From: Hypericum androsaemum
Taxonomy: Eukaryota; Streptophyta; Magnoliopsida; Malpighiales; Hypericaceae
Assembly (NCBI GenBank): GCA_963995505.1
Contig: OZ023180.1
Span: 14,522,689-14,586,688, forward strand
Length of the DNA stretch: 64,000 nt
Direction of reading: 5' to 3'
The notes below the pieces were generated by a model. The model saw only the letters and a program-made list of their open reading frames with translations. It ran no database searches and had not been told where the DNA came from. The translations under genes were made by a program, and so were the position numbers. Positions 11,744 through 22,443 of this stretch are shown piece after piece (position 1 is the first letter of the stretch; each line of letters begins with the position of its first letter).

Positions 11744-12167
11744 GGAAAAAGTCAATTTTAGTACTCTTTGGTATCGCAAAAAATACTTTAGTACTATTGA
11801 CATAAAATCGATCAATTGAGTCAAATTTATTCTAATTAAAATTAATTAGGTCTACGAGCAGCGTCCGCCAGACCCAACTCAGCTATCTGGACTGGCCATC
11901 TCACTCTTCCCTCTGTCTCTTCTGAAATTTTTCAAATTTTTTGTCTTAAAGAAAATTGACATGGCAAGCCACGTCATCAGCGAACTCTGATGTGGCTCGT
12001 CTAGATGGCCGGGCAGGATCTGGGCAGGACATGCAAGGTCCGGGCAACTACCCGTAGACCTAATTAATTTTAATTGGAGTAAGTTTAACTCAATTGATCG
12101 ATTTTATACCACAAGGTACCAAGTGACTTTTTTTCAATTTCATAGGGTACTAAAGTGGACTTTTTCC
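11744..12167. mobile_element. non-autonomous Mutator-like element (long TIR), copy A
   Basis: The left end, GGAAAAAGTCAATTTTAGTA, and the reverse complement of the right end, GGAAAAAGTCCACTTTAGTA, begin inverted repeats of roughly 150 bp. The repeats share the later block ATCGATCAATTGAGT and a GTCTACGGGCAG-like segment. Flanking 9-mers AAAATCAAT (11735-11743) and GAAACCAAT (12168-12176) match at 7 of 9 positions, consistent with an aged 9-bp Mutator duplication. The interior carries repeated GCCCG-type motifs. Related ends occur at 26220-27453 and 63290-63676. The element lies about 240 bp downstream of the ATL gene's stop codon. Confidence 0.85.
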
Positions 12168-12406
12168 GAAACCAATTAAACATTTCTATTGTTATGTTAA
12201 CCTTGTGCTACGGTAGCCAATTTTCGTCATAAATAAATGCATAATGTCGCATAAATATAAAATGTATTTGCGTTTTATTCACAAATATGTTCATAAAATA
12301 TTTTCATTGGGAAGATAACATAATATTTGTGACAGAATATCGTAAAAATTTTCAATAACGTAACATCGATCAGGACAAAATAGAGCTGGTGAAAGTGTCG
12401 GAAACT

Positions 12407-13141
12407 TCAATTGGCACTAGTTTGCGCCTCTAAATCATCGGAAACGTCATCGTGAACCTCTGCTTGAATTCTTCCGGTGGATGATCTGTTCAAACTAAGC
12501 ATCCTCCGGAACGAGCTCAGCCGCGAACTTGACCCTCCGACCGCCTTACTGCAACATTCACTTGCCACTGTCGGATCCAACGGTGAAATAGTCATCGAAT
12601 GATGATGATCAGGACTTGCTATAGGTCCGTCGCGAGGCAGGGGCCGAGGTAACATCGGCTCAGCCTTGGTGCGACATATGGGGCAAGTGGACCGCGAGCC
12701 GAGCCACTTGTCGATGCACTCTGCATGGAAAGTGTGCCGGCAGTTGGGCAAAACCCTAGCCATTTCTTGATCCTCAAGCAAGCTCAAACAAACGGCACAC
12801 TCCGAATTAGCAGTACCGTTATCGGTTTGCTTGTAGGCGAATATAGGAAGCGAGGCAATGACGAAAGGGTCGAGCCCTCTCAAGGGTGGCAGCTCCAGGG
12901 CAGCAAGGTTTAAGTCTCGGGTTCGAATCATAGCCTCGCGGCCGCGGCTGCGGCTGCGGCGGGTGAGGATGCATCTTGCAATGTGGACTGATGTTAGTAA
13001 GAAGATCACAACCCCTAGTGATGCTACAGCAGCGAGCATGATCTTGCCTTTGAGGTCGCTGTGATCAGTTTCTGGATGCGTGAGTTGTTGACAATCATCT
13101 TCGAAAGCGCAGAGGAAGGGAGGAGGCATGGTATTGGTCAT
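12407..13141 (-). CDS. ATL-family RING-H2 E3 ubiquitin ligase
   Basis: Single-exon 244-residue protein with the full ATL layout. One membrane segment lies at about residues 34-55 (LAAVASLGVVIFLLTSV), followed by a basic stretch (RRSRSRGR). The GLD motif is at 89-91 (LRGLDPFVIASLP). A RING-H2 finger at 115-157 has all eight ligands (C115, C118, C134, H136, H139, C142, C153, C156), the conserved P154 and the E2-contact W146. ATL proteins are membrane-anchored E3 ligases that pass ubiquitin from E2 enzymes to targets, often in defence or growth signalling. The substrate cannot be read from sequence. The Ser-rich tail (residues 190-244) is of the usual variable kind. Lack of introns and length are typical. 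The subfamily member is not resolved. Confidence 0.95.
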   Translation of the reverse strand: MTNTMPPPFLCAFEDDCQQLTHPETDHSDLKGKIMLAAVASLGVVIFLLTSVHIARCILTRRSRSRGREAMIRTRDLNLAALELPPLRGLDPFVIASLPIFAYKQTDNGTANSECAVCLSLLEDQEMARVLPNCRHTFHAECIDKWLGSRSTCPICRTKAEPMLPRPLPRDGPIASPDHHHSMTISPLDPTVASECCSKAVGGSSSRLSSFRRMLSLNRSSTGRIQAEVHDDVSDDLEAQTSAN

Positions 13142-15559
13142 AGCTTTAGTAATTTTTGAGCTTGTTAGTTAGAGGAGGGGGTTTAGGGTTTGATTGATTT
13201 TTTTTCACTGAACCGAAATTATTAAGGATTTTAAATGACTATTCGCTATTGCTTGACTTGTCAATGTGGAATTGTGGAAAACTTGTGCAACGGGTTTGAA
13301 TGGAAAAATGACGCACAATAAATGGGAAAGTCTCGACTTTTGAATGTTGACTTCTTGCATATTTTTCTTCATGCGTGCGTTGATCTGTTTTCTTTAATTT
13401 CAAGTGTTCATATTCAATCCAAAATTTTAAACTAAATTTATTGTGCAGAATTGTGATAATATATTAGAATTTTTATATTTAATTAAAAAATTTAAGACAA
13501 AATAAGCATATAAATTTTTCACAATTACAAACAAGTTTACTACAATCACAACTATAAATATAATAATCTCAATAATTTTTAACGGATTTGTATTTTTAAC
13601 TCTAACCCTAAATACATGCTAATTGCAATAGCATCATGTAATCACGGTTACGTGCCTCTTGATCCTATTGATTATGTTCTTCAACACGTACAGTTTACTA
13701 TAAGTCATCGGTCACTGTTGTTTATGTATCTTTTTCCTAATCAAAGGGTTGAAACTTTCTCACAAAGTTCATGAAACTTGTGTGGAAGTTATCTTGCTTA
13801 AAATTTGTGCAAAGAATTTCTAAAAATGAATTATACAACCTAATAAGCCATACAAATATTAATCACCGACTTCAAACGGTAGCAAACAGGATACCTATTA
13901 TGAAAGGAAAGAAGATCACTTCAAAAATCAAAGAGGTATCGGTTATAGCTTAATGGAAATCTCTTCTTGTTGTTCTTTCTATTTTCTAGATATGGTTGCT
14001 TTCCTTAAACAAATATACGTATTTTCTTCTCTTTTTTTAACTGATTAGTAATATATATCATTTATTTACTCAAAAATAAATATCTTCTTGTGATTTATTT
14101 TTCATGAAAGAAGTCAAAATTTTGAATTTGATGTTATTTTTAAAATGAGTAAATTATTATTTTCTTACAAAACCTATCTAAAACACACTTCTTGAGAGGA
14201 AAAATTTATAAAATGGTTATATATCGCTTATTGTGAAAAAAAAATTAAAATAATAAAAGTTTTAAAGTATGGTTAGGCTACCCACAGACCTACTGTAACC
14301 AGATCACCCAATAAATAATTAATTTTACTATCATTCATATAAAATCCAACTCAACTAAATATTTTTCTATTGAGAGTGATGACCTAGTCTTGACAAGATT
14401 ACCAAATAAATAAATAATTTTTTTATAATTCATACATGTATTATTTATATGAATTTTCATAGAGAATTAAAAAATTGGACTCTATAAGAGTTAAAAATAT
14501 TGGTCTCTATTTATATAAAATATAAAAAAAATTTATATATTTACCATGTGTCACTAAATTATATTGAAAAAATAAAAAACAAACATTAAACAAATAGTAA
14601 CCCAGGCTAGTGTCAGAGGCTATCACCCCCTCTGCACTCGCCCGGGCGAGGGGGCAATTTTAGTTTAGCTTTTTTCTTTTAATTTTTATTTGTCTTCTTG
14701 TTTGACCAGTTTGCCATTTGGCCAACGCTGTGAATGGTCTTAGAAATCTTAATTATGAAAATAAAATATGTAAAAAGACATGTGGAAACCCTCCCAAGTA
14801 AACTGGCTGCCCCCTAAATATTAATGTTATTAAAATCGATCCGGAAGGCGACCCGAAATCTTTAAAAATTTTAGTTACACTTGACCGGTCACACCGGTAT
14901 TTATATTTTTATATTAATATTATAAAATACGGTTTAATAAATTTAATTTAGCATAAAAATAATAATATATTAAATAAGTTAAAATATTTAGCAACTTTGT
15001 TATATAATTTATCCAAACAAAGTCTTCGAACATCTATTTAACAAGTATAAAAGTAAAAGAAGATGATTATACATATTTTTTGTTTGACATATTAGTCCAA
15101 TTCGTTTAACATAGTTAATATATTATCGAGAATTGTTTAAAAAAAATAAGTTTGTTCTGATAAAATGGAAAAAATAAACATAATTTTTCTGATCCAGACG
15201 AACCGGGTCACCCGAAAGTACCTGACCGGATGGTCCGACCAGATTTTGACTGATTAAACTGCTGACTAGATTTTAGGCAAAACTCGACTCAAATTTAATT
15301 CTGGTAGTAGTTTGACCAGTCCGACCACCAGTCAGACTGGAGTTTTTAAACATCGCTAAATATGCAGCACTTATAGGGTAATACAAGTTCGAACGCATGA
15401 GAGGCGAAAATGAAGTTGCGATTCACAAGAAGAAAAAAGGATTTTTAAAGGAAAATAAATGTGCATCTAAATGTATAAGAAACAACTCTAAAAGTTTATT
15501 ACAGAGCAAAAAACTGTCGCAAAGGATTGACTCGGGAAGATCGCCTTAATATATTTAAT
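13142..15559. other. ATL upstream region and AT-rich spacer
   Basis: Starting at 13142 this is the leader and promoter side of the minus-strand ATL gene; no confident TATA box was assigned. Further right, about 14830-15350 holds a diverged repeat rich in ACCGG, GACCGG and GGTCCGACC motifs, like the ends of the element at 55577-55984, but boundaries could not be set. No further gene was found. Confidence 0.4.
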
Positions 15560-15842
15560 GGCTAAATTACTCTCAGATCCTTGGTTTATAATTTTATTAC
15601 TCACAAGTTCCTAGCTTTTGGAAATAGTGTATGAGGTCCCTATTTTTTTTAAAAATATTGGTATGAGGTCCCTAGTCACCGGATCGATCTTCTTAAAAAT
15701 CTCAGAATAAAATCTCTAATCCGATGACTAGGGACCTCAGACCAATATTTTCTTAAAAAGCAGGGACCTTAGACACTATTTCCGAAAGTCAGGGACCTGC
15801 GAGTAATAAAACTATAAACTAAAGACCTGAGAGTAATTTTCC
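15560..15842. mobile_element. small foldback element
   Basis: The two halves are near-complete inverted copies with arms of about 135 bp. The left arm begins GGCTAAATTACTCTCAG and the right arm, reversed, begins GGAAAATTACTCTCAGG. Both contain TGAGGTCCCTAGTCA-like blocks and meet around 15690-15715. A convincing target duplication was not found. A transcript would form a near-continuous hairpin. Confidence 0.8.
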
Positions 15843-16225
15843 TTTTTCTAACTATCTGATAAGGTTTTAGAAATCCTCTAAAAAAATAAGGTTTTAGAAA
15901 AACGATACGTTGAACGACTCGTTTTGCTATGAGCTAACTTTGTTATCTAGTTTCTGGGAACAATTCAAGGTAGTATAATCGGAACACTCATAAGATTGAT
16001 GTATCATCAAACAATTCAAGGTACTATCACCATACTTAAAGTGTCCAATTAGTTACATATAGTGTAGGCTAGATCTAAATATCGTCCCAACTCAACTGAC
16101 TAATTATCTCGGAATACTTTGCTGTCAAGTTTATGGTTCAAAACCAAATTGTGGTTGGGCCTAGGCCACGCCTCAAAAGTCTATAACATATCGCGTGCAT
16201 TATGCACAATCCTCCGAAAGAGAAG

Positions 16226-16410
16226 AAGGGCCACGGGTGATCGTGAATTGAATAAAATTTGGGTTTAATTCGATTGACAAAAATTTTGATTCGGATTTGA
16301 ATTGGTTTATATGAATCTGAATTTGTTCATAGACAAATCGAATTCGACGTATTCTAATTTGAATTCGTTTGAATTCTAATTGTATTCACCCTAAAAAGGG
16401 TCCAGGTCTA
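16226..16410. mobile_element. truncated relative of the hAT MITE
   Basis: The interior shows the same AATTCGAATTCG-type sequence as 10288-10756. The right end, GGGTCCAGGTCTA, reversed gives TAGACCTGGACCC, matching that element's terminal repeat. The left terminus is not recognisable, so this copy is partial and its left limit is approximate. Confidence 0.6.
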
Positions 16411-16436
16411 GCCTCTTCCTTGCTTCTAGTCTTGTA

Positions 16437-16545
16437 GTATCTACTTCTTATTTTTATACCATGACGATAATACTAAGATTTGAACGCTAGACCTCCAAGA
16501 TATTTATAATGACTTGTGCCGTTGAACTACAAGCGCTTTGGCATA
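16437..16545 (-). mobile_element. SINE-like tRNA-derived sequence
   Basis: Read on the minus strand, it starts near GCGCTTGTAGTTCAACGGCA (box A-like) and has GCGTTCAAATC (box B-like) downstream, spaced as in tRNA-derived SINEs. Its 3' limit is unclear and no target duplication was identified. Confidence 0.6.
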
Positions 16546-17527
16546 CTTATATTTCAATCTTCGGGTTAAGTCAGGACTGTTTTTGGGACACTTAATAGTT
16601 TATTTCTTGGTCCACTTTTCTAATTGATCTGGTTTATTTTTCTTCAGGTTATTTTTCTTTTCTAACAGTTTATTTATGTTTCTAAAAAAAAGTCTGGTTT
16701 ATTTTTCTGGTCGCGGAACATTACTTTCTTTATTTCATATGTAGATCTTTGTTCTTCCAATTTTTTTAGATGTTAGAATATTGACTTTTGAATATTCATA
16801 TCCAATCAAGGCCTTTTAAATTAAACTCATCATATAGTAGTTTATATGAACATTAATTTCGTCAACACGTCATAACACGATGATCGTGCGAGCAACAATA
16901 ATGAGCGACGGATCTCGTAAGAATTTTGGCTTTGTTATAATATTTATATTTAACCCGAAACTTTAAGATACTTACCAAAATATTAGAATTGGATTAAATC
17001 TCATCACAACATTTGGCTACTTGGGTTAGTCCGAAAAAATTAACTTCTGAAATGGTCAAACTCAAAAAATACTGGTTGTCAAAATCATACGTTTCGAGTT
17101 GCTAAGGTTGTGAAATGCAATGTAGGACACTGGATTTTGTTTTCGGGTGAGCAAGGATTTTGAGCTAGCTCCTCATATCTGGTCAAGATTTTTTTATTTT
17201 TTTATTTTTTTGCATCTTTACATGTTCCCACTTCCGATGAATGTACCTTCTTGATATATAATATAACTAATAATCCATTGCACGTTCATCATAATTCTGC
17301 CTCCCAATACCAGGCAGCAGAGTTCACGACTTCTTGAACCCACAAAAGCTTGATTAAAAAATTAATAAAACTGATAAAAAGTAGGGGAAAAAATGAATAA
17401 AACGAAGTACATTTGTTGACTTGACCCTAGTAGTTTGGTGGAAGACATCATGGTTCCCCCTCGTCAATATCCAAAACTGGTTTTTTGAGACATTGGAGTG
17501 ACTTAGTACATCAGCTTCAAGAACTAC
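16546..17527. other. AT-rich spacer
   Basis: No gene, RNA or complete mobile element recognised between the SINE-like sequence and the solo LTR. Confidence 0.35.
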
Positions 17528-17532
17528 CAAAG

Positions 17533-18055
17533 TGTTGGGAAATAACCCACTTTCCCGTGGACCCAAACAACGCAACGAACAAGATCGGAGCAAGATCTAC
17601 GAACACAACGAGGAGATCGACTACAACTACGAGTAAAGAAAACTCACAGTCAAATAAGAACAACAGATTTGGTCACCCGGTTCGATCTTAACCGATCTAC
17701 GTCCGGGGGCGTACCAATCCAGGAGATTTCACTATATCAAGCTCGATCTACACTTTGGAGCTTCACTTGCTCAACAATGGTGTTTCTCTCTCCTCTTCTC
17801 TCTTTGTCTCTCTCTACAAGGAAGAAGATAAATATACAGTGACAGAGAAGCGGGGTATTTATAGTGCCAACAAACCTAGGAACCAAAACACACACGCAGG
17901 GGCATTTTTGTCCACGCTTTGGCAAAATGGAGAAACTTCGACCCCCGCTAGGTGGCGCTGCCCCCTAGACCCCCGCGACCTGACCTGGCAGGTCGATCCC
18001 AGTTCTGGACGGGGGCTACGCCCCCCCGCGGTGTCTGAAGTCTCCATACCCAACA
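17533..18055 (-). mobile_element. solo LTR, copy 1
   Basis: Begins TGTTGGGAAATAACCC and ends ATACCCAACA, a short inverted TG...CA terminus, and is flanked by a perfect 5-bp duplication CAAAG (17528-17532 and 18056-18060). There is no internal region, so it is a solo LTR left by LTR-LTR recombination. Orientation is inferred from a TATA-like ACTATAAATA on the minus strand near 17860-17868. A second copy lies at 23993-24445. It sits about 0.7 kb beyond the 3' end of the TCP gene. Confidence 0.92.
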
Positions 18056-18060
18056 CAAAG

Positions 18061-18768
18061 GGTTATGGATTTGGATTTAATTTATAAGGTCTTGCATTCA
18101 AGCCTAATATAAAAAACATTCATTGGAGAGATTCCCCTTAAATAGGATTCAATTAAAAAAACCATCAACAACTATTAGGGAACTTTAGGGAATCGTGAAA
18201 TAAATACATTATCAAATCAGTAATTCTCTCCTGTTTCCTATCAGTTGATTCTACAGTTCCCTAAACAGAAAAAGTGACTGACAAAAATTGCAAGTATTGA
18301 AGAATTTGTAGTATCCATCTCATGCCTATAGCCAGCATGGAGTAAACAATTGTACATGCAACATTTAATTAAGTTCTTTTAAGCTATGTAGGGCAAATTT
18401 AAATGAACAAATAGCTTATTATCTTGTCAAACTAGGAAAAGACATGTTAATCGTTTTTGCAACGATAATTTCACATTGTTTATGGACATGCACAACTCAT
18501 ATATATAATAAATTAGACTCTCGTGTCGAATACGAAGACTCTAAACAAACGGATTAGATGGAAGCAGAAATTTATGATTCATTCATCAGTTGAAAACAGA
18601 ACACCAAACAAACGTGCGTGCGTGCATAGTGATTGTTGCGATTGTAGAATCTCAATCAAATTATACAATTACGAAGACAACATCGATAACGATATGCATG
18701 AACTTCACAGAGTTCAACGGTCTCAAGGTACCTCCAACGGCTGGCTGAGGCAGATGGTTCCGTACATA
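18061..18768 (-). other. 3' flank of the TCP gene
   Basis: AT-rich DNA between the TCP stop codon and the solo LTR. It presumably includes the TCP 3' untranslated region. A short plus-strand frame at 18523-18792 is not supported by any motif. Confidence 0.4.
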
Positions 18769-19803
18769 TTACTGCTGAGAGACCGGAGATGAGGAGGACG
18801 TCTGCCTATCCGAGACGACGCTTTGACTTTGCTCGTCGTCCCCGTGAATCCGAGCAGGAATGGCGAATCCTGACGACAGCCCGTCGTGTGCGAACCGGCT
18901 CCCGAAAACCAGGGACTGGTGGTGGAAGTCCTGCGTCGTCCTGGAGTGATCCGCGGGCACCATCGCGAGATCATTCCAGGCGCGCACGGACTGGAAGAAG
19001 CTGGACTGAAGGGTTCCCCTCTGCGAAAATGCGGGGCCGTGCCCCAGCATCATCGCTTGTTGTTGCTGCTGCTGCTGCTGATGGTAAAAATGTGCGGGGT
19101 TGAAGGCGAACCCCGCGGGGAGTCTACTCTCCGCACCTCCATCATTGCCCCAACCCACCATTCTCTGGAAACTAGTACCAGGTTCGAACCCGGCAGGACC
19201 AGAGGGGGCGGAGAAGAGGGTCTGCTCGTTGGACGAGACCGAGTGGCTAGTGTTCCCCTGATGAGACTGGCCGTGGATCAGGCTCTGGTTCTGGAACGGG
19301 TGGAGCGAGAGGCCGAGATCTTCAACCGGGTAGCTCGAAGGGAACATGGACTTCATCGGATCCGGATCCATATGAGTTGGTGGAGCATCAACCAGCTGCT
19401 GGTTCTGGACCTGAAAGTTATACCCACCTTGCTCAGCGATGGACATCTCATTAGACCCGGCTACTGGATCCTCCTCCTCCTCCAACCCCGCATTAGCATT
19501 AGCATCAGGGGCAGGGGCAGGGGAAGCAGTAGGATTCCACGGGGGCAGCTCGGCGAGCTTGTCGATGGCCGTCTTCGCCTTCTTGATAAGCCAATCAACA
19601 GCCTTGCTAGGGCGGTCGTAGCCTAGCCGGTCCTGAACATCGTAGAACTGGATAGCCGTGTGGGCGGACAGGCGGACCCGCCTGTCCCTGGTGCCCTTGG
19701 CAGTGAACACCTTGCTGTGGCGGTCTTTCCGGCCGGTGGACCGGACAATGTGGCCACCTTGGACTTGGACGATCTCTCCTCCTCCTCCTCCACTGCTCTT
19801 CAT
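18769..19803 (-). CDS. TCP4-like: CIN-class TCP transcription factor, TCP4-like
   Basis: Single-exon 344-residue class II TCP protein. The TCP domain (about residues 24-82) has a basic region [20 protein letters not shown], helix [20 protein letters not shown] and helix [21 protein letters not shown], followed by the CIN-type LAELPPWNP. The C-terminal half carries an eight-Gln run (242-249) and the conserved tail [12 protein letters not shown] (310-321). These nuclear factors bind GGACC-type sites and limit cell proliferation in leaf margins and petals. Residues 261-267 (QRGTLQS) are encoded by a miR319 target site, the standard regulator of this clade. The start is at 19803; family members often begin M-G-M-K, and here the codon two before the start is ATT, so translation should begin at the second position. 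GC content is well above the surroundings. Confidence 0.95.
   Translation of the reverse strand: MKSSGGGGGEIVQVQGGHIVRSTGRKDRHSKVFTAKGTRDRRVRLSAHTAIQFYDVQDRLGYDRPSKAVDWLIKKAKTAIDKLAELPPWNPTASPAPAPDANANAGLEEEEDPVAGSNEMSIAEQGGYNFQVQNQQLVDAPPTHMDPDPMKSMFPSSYPVEDLGLSLHPFQNQSLIHGQSHQGNTSHSVSSNEQTLFSAPSGPAGFEPGTSFQRMVGWGNDGGAESRLPAGFAFNPAHFYHQQQQQQQQAMMLGHGPAFSQRGTLQSSFFQSVRAWNDLAMVPADHSRTTQDFHHQSLVFGSRFAHDGLSSGFAIPARIHGDDEQSQSVVSDRQTSSSSPVSQQ
19001..19020 (-). promoter_or_regulatory. miR319 target site in TCP4-like mRNA
   Basis: The plus strand reads CTGGACTGAAGGGTTCCCCT, which follows miR319 (5' TTGGACTGAAGGGAGCTCCC) with the first base and two or three central/3' positions different. The mRNA is thus complementary through the miRNA seed and the usual cleavage region. 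The same position is targeted in known CIN TCP genes. Pairing was judged by eye. Confidence 0.88.
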
Positions 19804-21218
19804 CCCAATCCTCTGTCTCTGCCTTGCATACTCTATCCCCTGGTAGTCCAGATTGTTGGTCTTTAGGAACTGTCTAGTTTTGTGTTGGGTTGGGTTTTTC
19901 AGATCTTTTGAGGGATAATTCTTCTAATTCTAATTCTATTTCTAATTCTAATTCTTGGTTGTGACTCTCACTCCTTTTATAATTTATATGGCTTTTGGTT
20001 TGGTTGCAGTGTAAATAAATCTCTAAATGCTTCCCTGCAGTTGCAGCTCGCTGATCCCGAAGCCTGTTATGATTATTATCACACTGCAATCCCTCCCCAG
20101 CCTCCATACCCTCCCTCGTTTATCACCACAAAGTCATTTGGGTCATTTTTGCTTTATTTATTCTAAATAAATAGTGTTTGAACAAGTTAATGTTTAGATC
20201 AAATTAATTAGTACGTGTGTCCGAATCCATTCATTTGACCAAAAATTAAGATATTTTATCTCCAAATCCATTCATTTGGTACAAAACCAAAAGGCACATA
20301 TCCAAACGGGTTCGGATTCAGTGGGGACAACTCTGTTCGGATTCAGTGGGGACAAAAGTTGCCCCCACTAAAATGGATCAAGTCATTATGTTTATAGACA
20401 CGATTTTTAATGACTGTCAGATCTGTAGACATGATTTTTAATGAAATTTGATGGTCTAAACGAAATTTCCTCCGTGGGGACGACTTTTATGTTATCCCTA
20501 CTCAATCAAAAACCTATCCAAATAGGCCGAGATCAAACATTTGTAGACCGGGTACTTTACCTGTAGACTGGATTAGCATCCACCCTCTTGAGCTTGATAC
20601 TCTGTTGTATTCCCGAACTAGGTCGTTTTAATATTACATGGTTATTTCTCCACACACAAAAAAAAGCCGAGATCTGAATAGGGTGATTGCGACAAGTTTT
20701 TATTTTCGGGAGATTTGAGACTAGAGATTTTAATTTTTGTAAAGTGGTAATTTAGTAATTTTTGGAGTTAATGGTATTTTAGTGCTTTTAGTGGTGACTT
20801 GTTGAAAAAGTGATAATAATTTGAATTCATGGATTTAATCGGTTTAGCTTCCAAAAAATTAACAATAATTAAATGTCATAATTAATGAATGTTGTTATGC
20901 GAATTGGTTTACTGTTTCTCTATGTCCCTGTCAAAAGATGTCAGGATGGAAATGGACAAGAGCTTGGTAGGTTTCCTATGGAGGCTAAAAATATTAAACT
21001 GATCTCCGAAAGCGGCTGCGAGGTACCAAAACTTTTTACCGTTGATGCTCCAGAGAAGAGTAAATGCTCACTGAATTTGTTTCTGATCTCACATAAAAGA
21101 GGGTGGCCTGGTTTGGAGCCGGTTAATAAGTAAATATATGTTGGGACCTACTACCTAACATAAATCCAATTATCCAAAAGACTATGAAAATTTAATAAAT
21201 TAATATATGTTGGGACCA
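19804..21218 (-). other. TCP upstream region and spacer
   Basis: The leader and promoter side of the TCP gene. It holds a short AATTCT repeat at about 19920-19960 and, further out, a direct duplication of TTCGGATTCAGTGGGGACAA near 20310-20355. A frame at 20885-21133 has no recognisable motif. No other gene was found. Confidence 0.4.
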
Positions 21219-21227
21219 ATGTAAATT

Positions 21228-22434
21228 GAGATAATTACATACAGAACCCTAGGGTATGGTGAAATAGATTCTGAGGACCCTGTAGTTTTCCTACTAATTG
21301 CTGAGCCTCTGTAGTTTGGTTATTATTATACTTTCGGGTCCCTCGTTGACGTCATGACTCTTTTTTTCAATTTTTTGTCTAGGAAATGACAAATATACCC
21401 TTAAACTAAAAAAAACTTCATATTCAACCCACCACCCAATAGAAAAAAACTATTTTGGTCCCAAATTTGTTTCACCCATTGTGTGCCCCATTTTAAAACC
21501 AATCACCAAAACCCATCATCTTCCCCAAAAATTAGTTCCCTTCTTCATCTTTTCCCAATTAAAACCCATCACCCACCATCGACCTATGTTCCTGGGTTCC
21601 AAAAGCATCTGTTCATCTCCACAAGCAACAACAAACTGGGTTCCACATCTGTTCATCTCACCAAGCAAGAACAAACAAACTTAATTGGCTTCAACATGCA
21701 GAACCAAATTCAAGCAATTCAATCAATAGGGAATTCAATGGCAGTCAGAGGCAACTTTCTTCGGCTTCTTCTCCTTGTAATTTCGCCGGTGGGATATGAG
21801 AGGTTAGTGTTTGGGAATCCTCATCTTCCTCGAATTAGTGTTGTTGATGGGACCTCGTCCCGATTAAGAAATTTGCCAGGCGGGGGAAGTTCTGTTGCCG
21901 ATGGAGGATCTCCCGTGGCTACAGTCGAGTAGTGGGGAAGGGATAAGCCTAGGAGGTACTCACGACTTACTGGGGGCGTGAGTCGAGTACCGTGAGCAGC
22001 CGCGGTGTGCATCGGGGGCCAGGATGTGGCCGATCGCGTCGCCGGTGCGGTTGTTGGCGTCGGTAGGAGAGGGGGTAATGGATTGCCGCAGCTGGACCCG
22101 TCATCAGGCTGCCTCTCCAGTGCCTTCAGTCGCTGGCCCACCTCCCCCAGTTGGTGGCGCTCCTCCCCGACTTCGTTGCTGGGCTCGTCGGCGGGACGCT
22201 TTTTCAGTGTTCTCGGCGGGATGTTTTAAAGAAGAAGATGTCTTTTTTATTTTGCGTGTAAGGGCATAAAGGTCATTTCTAAGATAAAAAAGGAAAGAAA
22301 AAAATACTGACATCAGCCGGGGATCAAAATGTATAATAATAATCAAACTACAGGGACTCAGTAATTAGTAGAAAAACTACAAGGTCCTCAGAATCTATTT
22401 GACTATATCCTTAGATCCTCTCAATAATTATCTC
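21228..22434. mobile_element. Mutator-like non-autonomous element with gene-like cargo
   Basis: Ends GAGATAATTACATACAG and, reversed, GAGATAATTATTGAGAG, begin inverted repeats of about 125 bp that share TAGATTCTGAGGACC and CTACTAATT. A perfect 9-bp duplication ATGTAAATT flanks it (21219-21227, 22435-22443). The GC-rich interior has open frames on both strands (21483-21932 plus, 21821-22141 minus) with no domain I recognise. The cargo's higher GC content and the Mutator-type structure make captured gene sequence likely. Confidence 0.9.
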
Positions 22435-22443
22435 ATGTAAATT

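Noticed and set aside
12725..13064. Plus-strand ORFs over the ATL gene
   Set aside because: Antisense shadows of the RING-H2 coding sequence.
18789..19626. Plus-strand ORFs of up to 246 codons over the TCP gene
   Set aside because: They lie antisense to a clear TCP coding region whose GC-rich codons suppress stops on the other strand.
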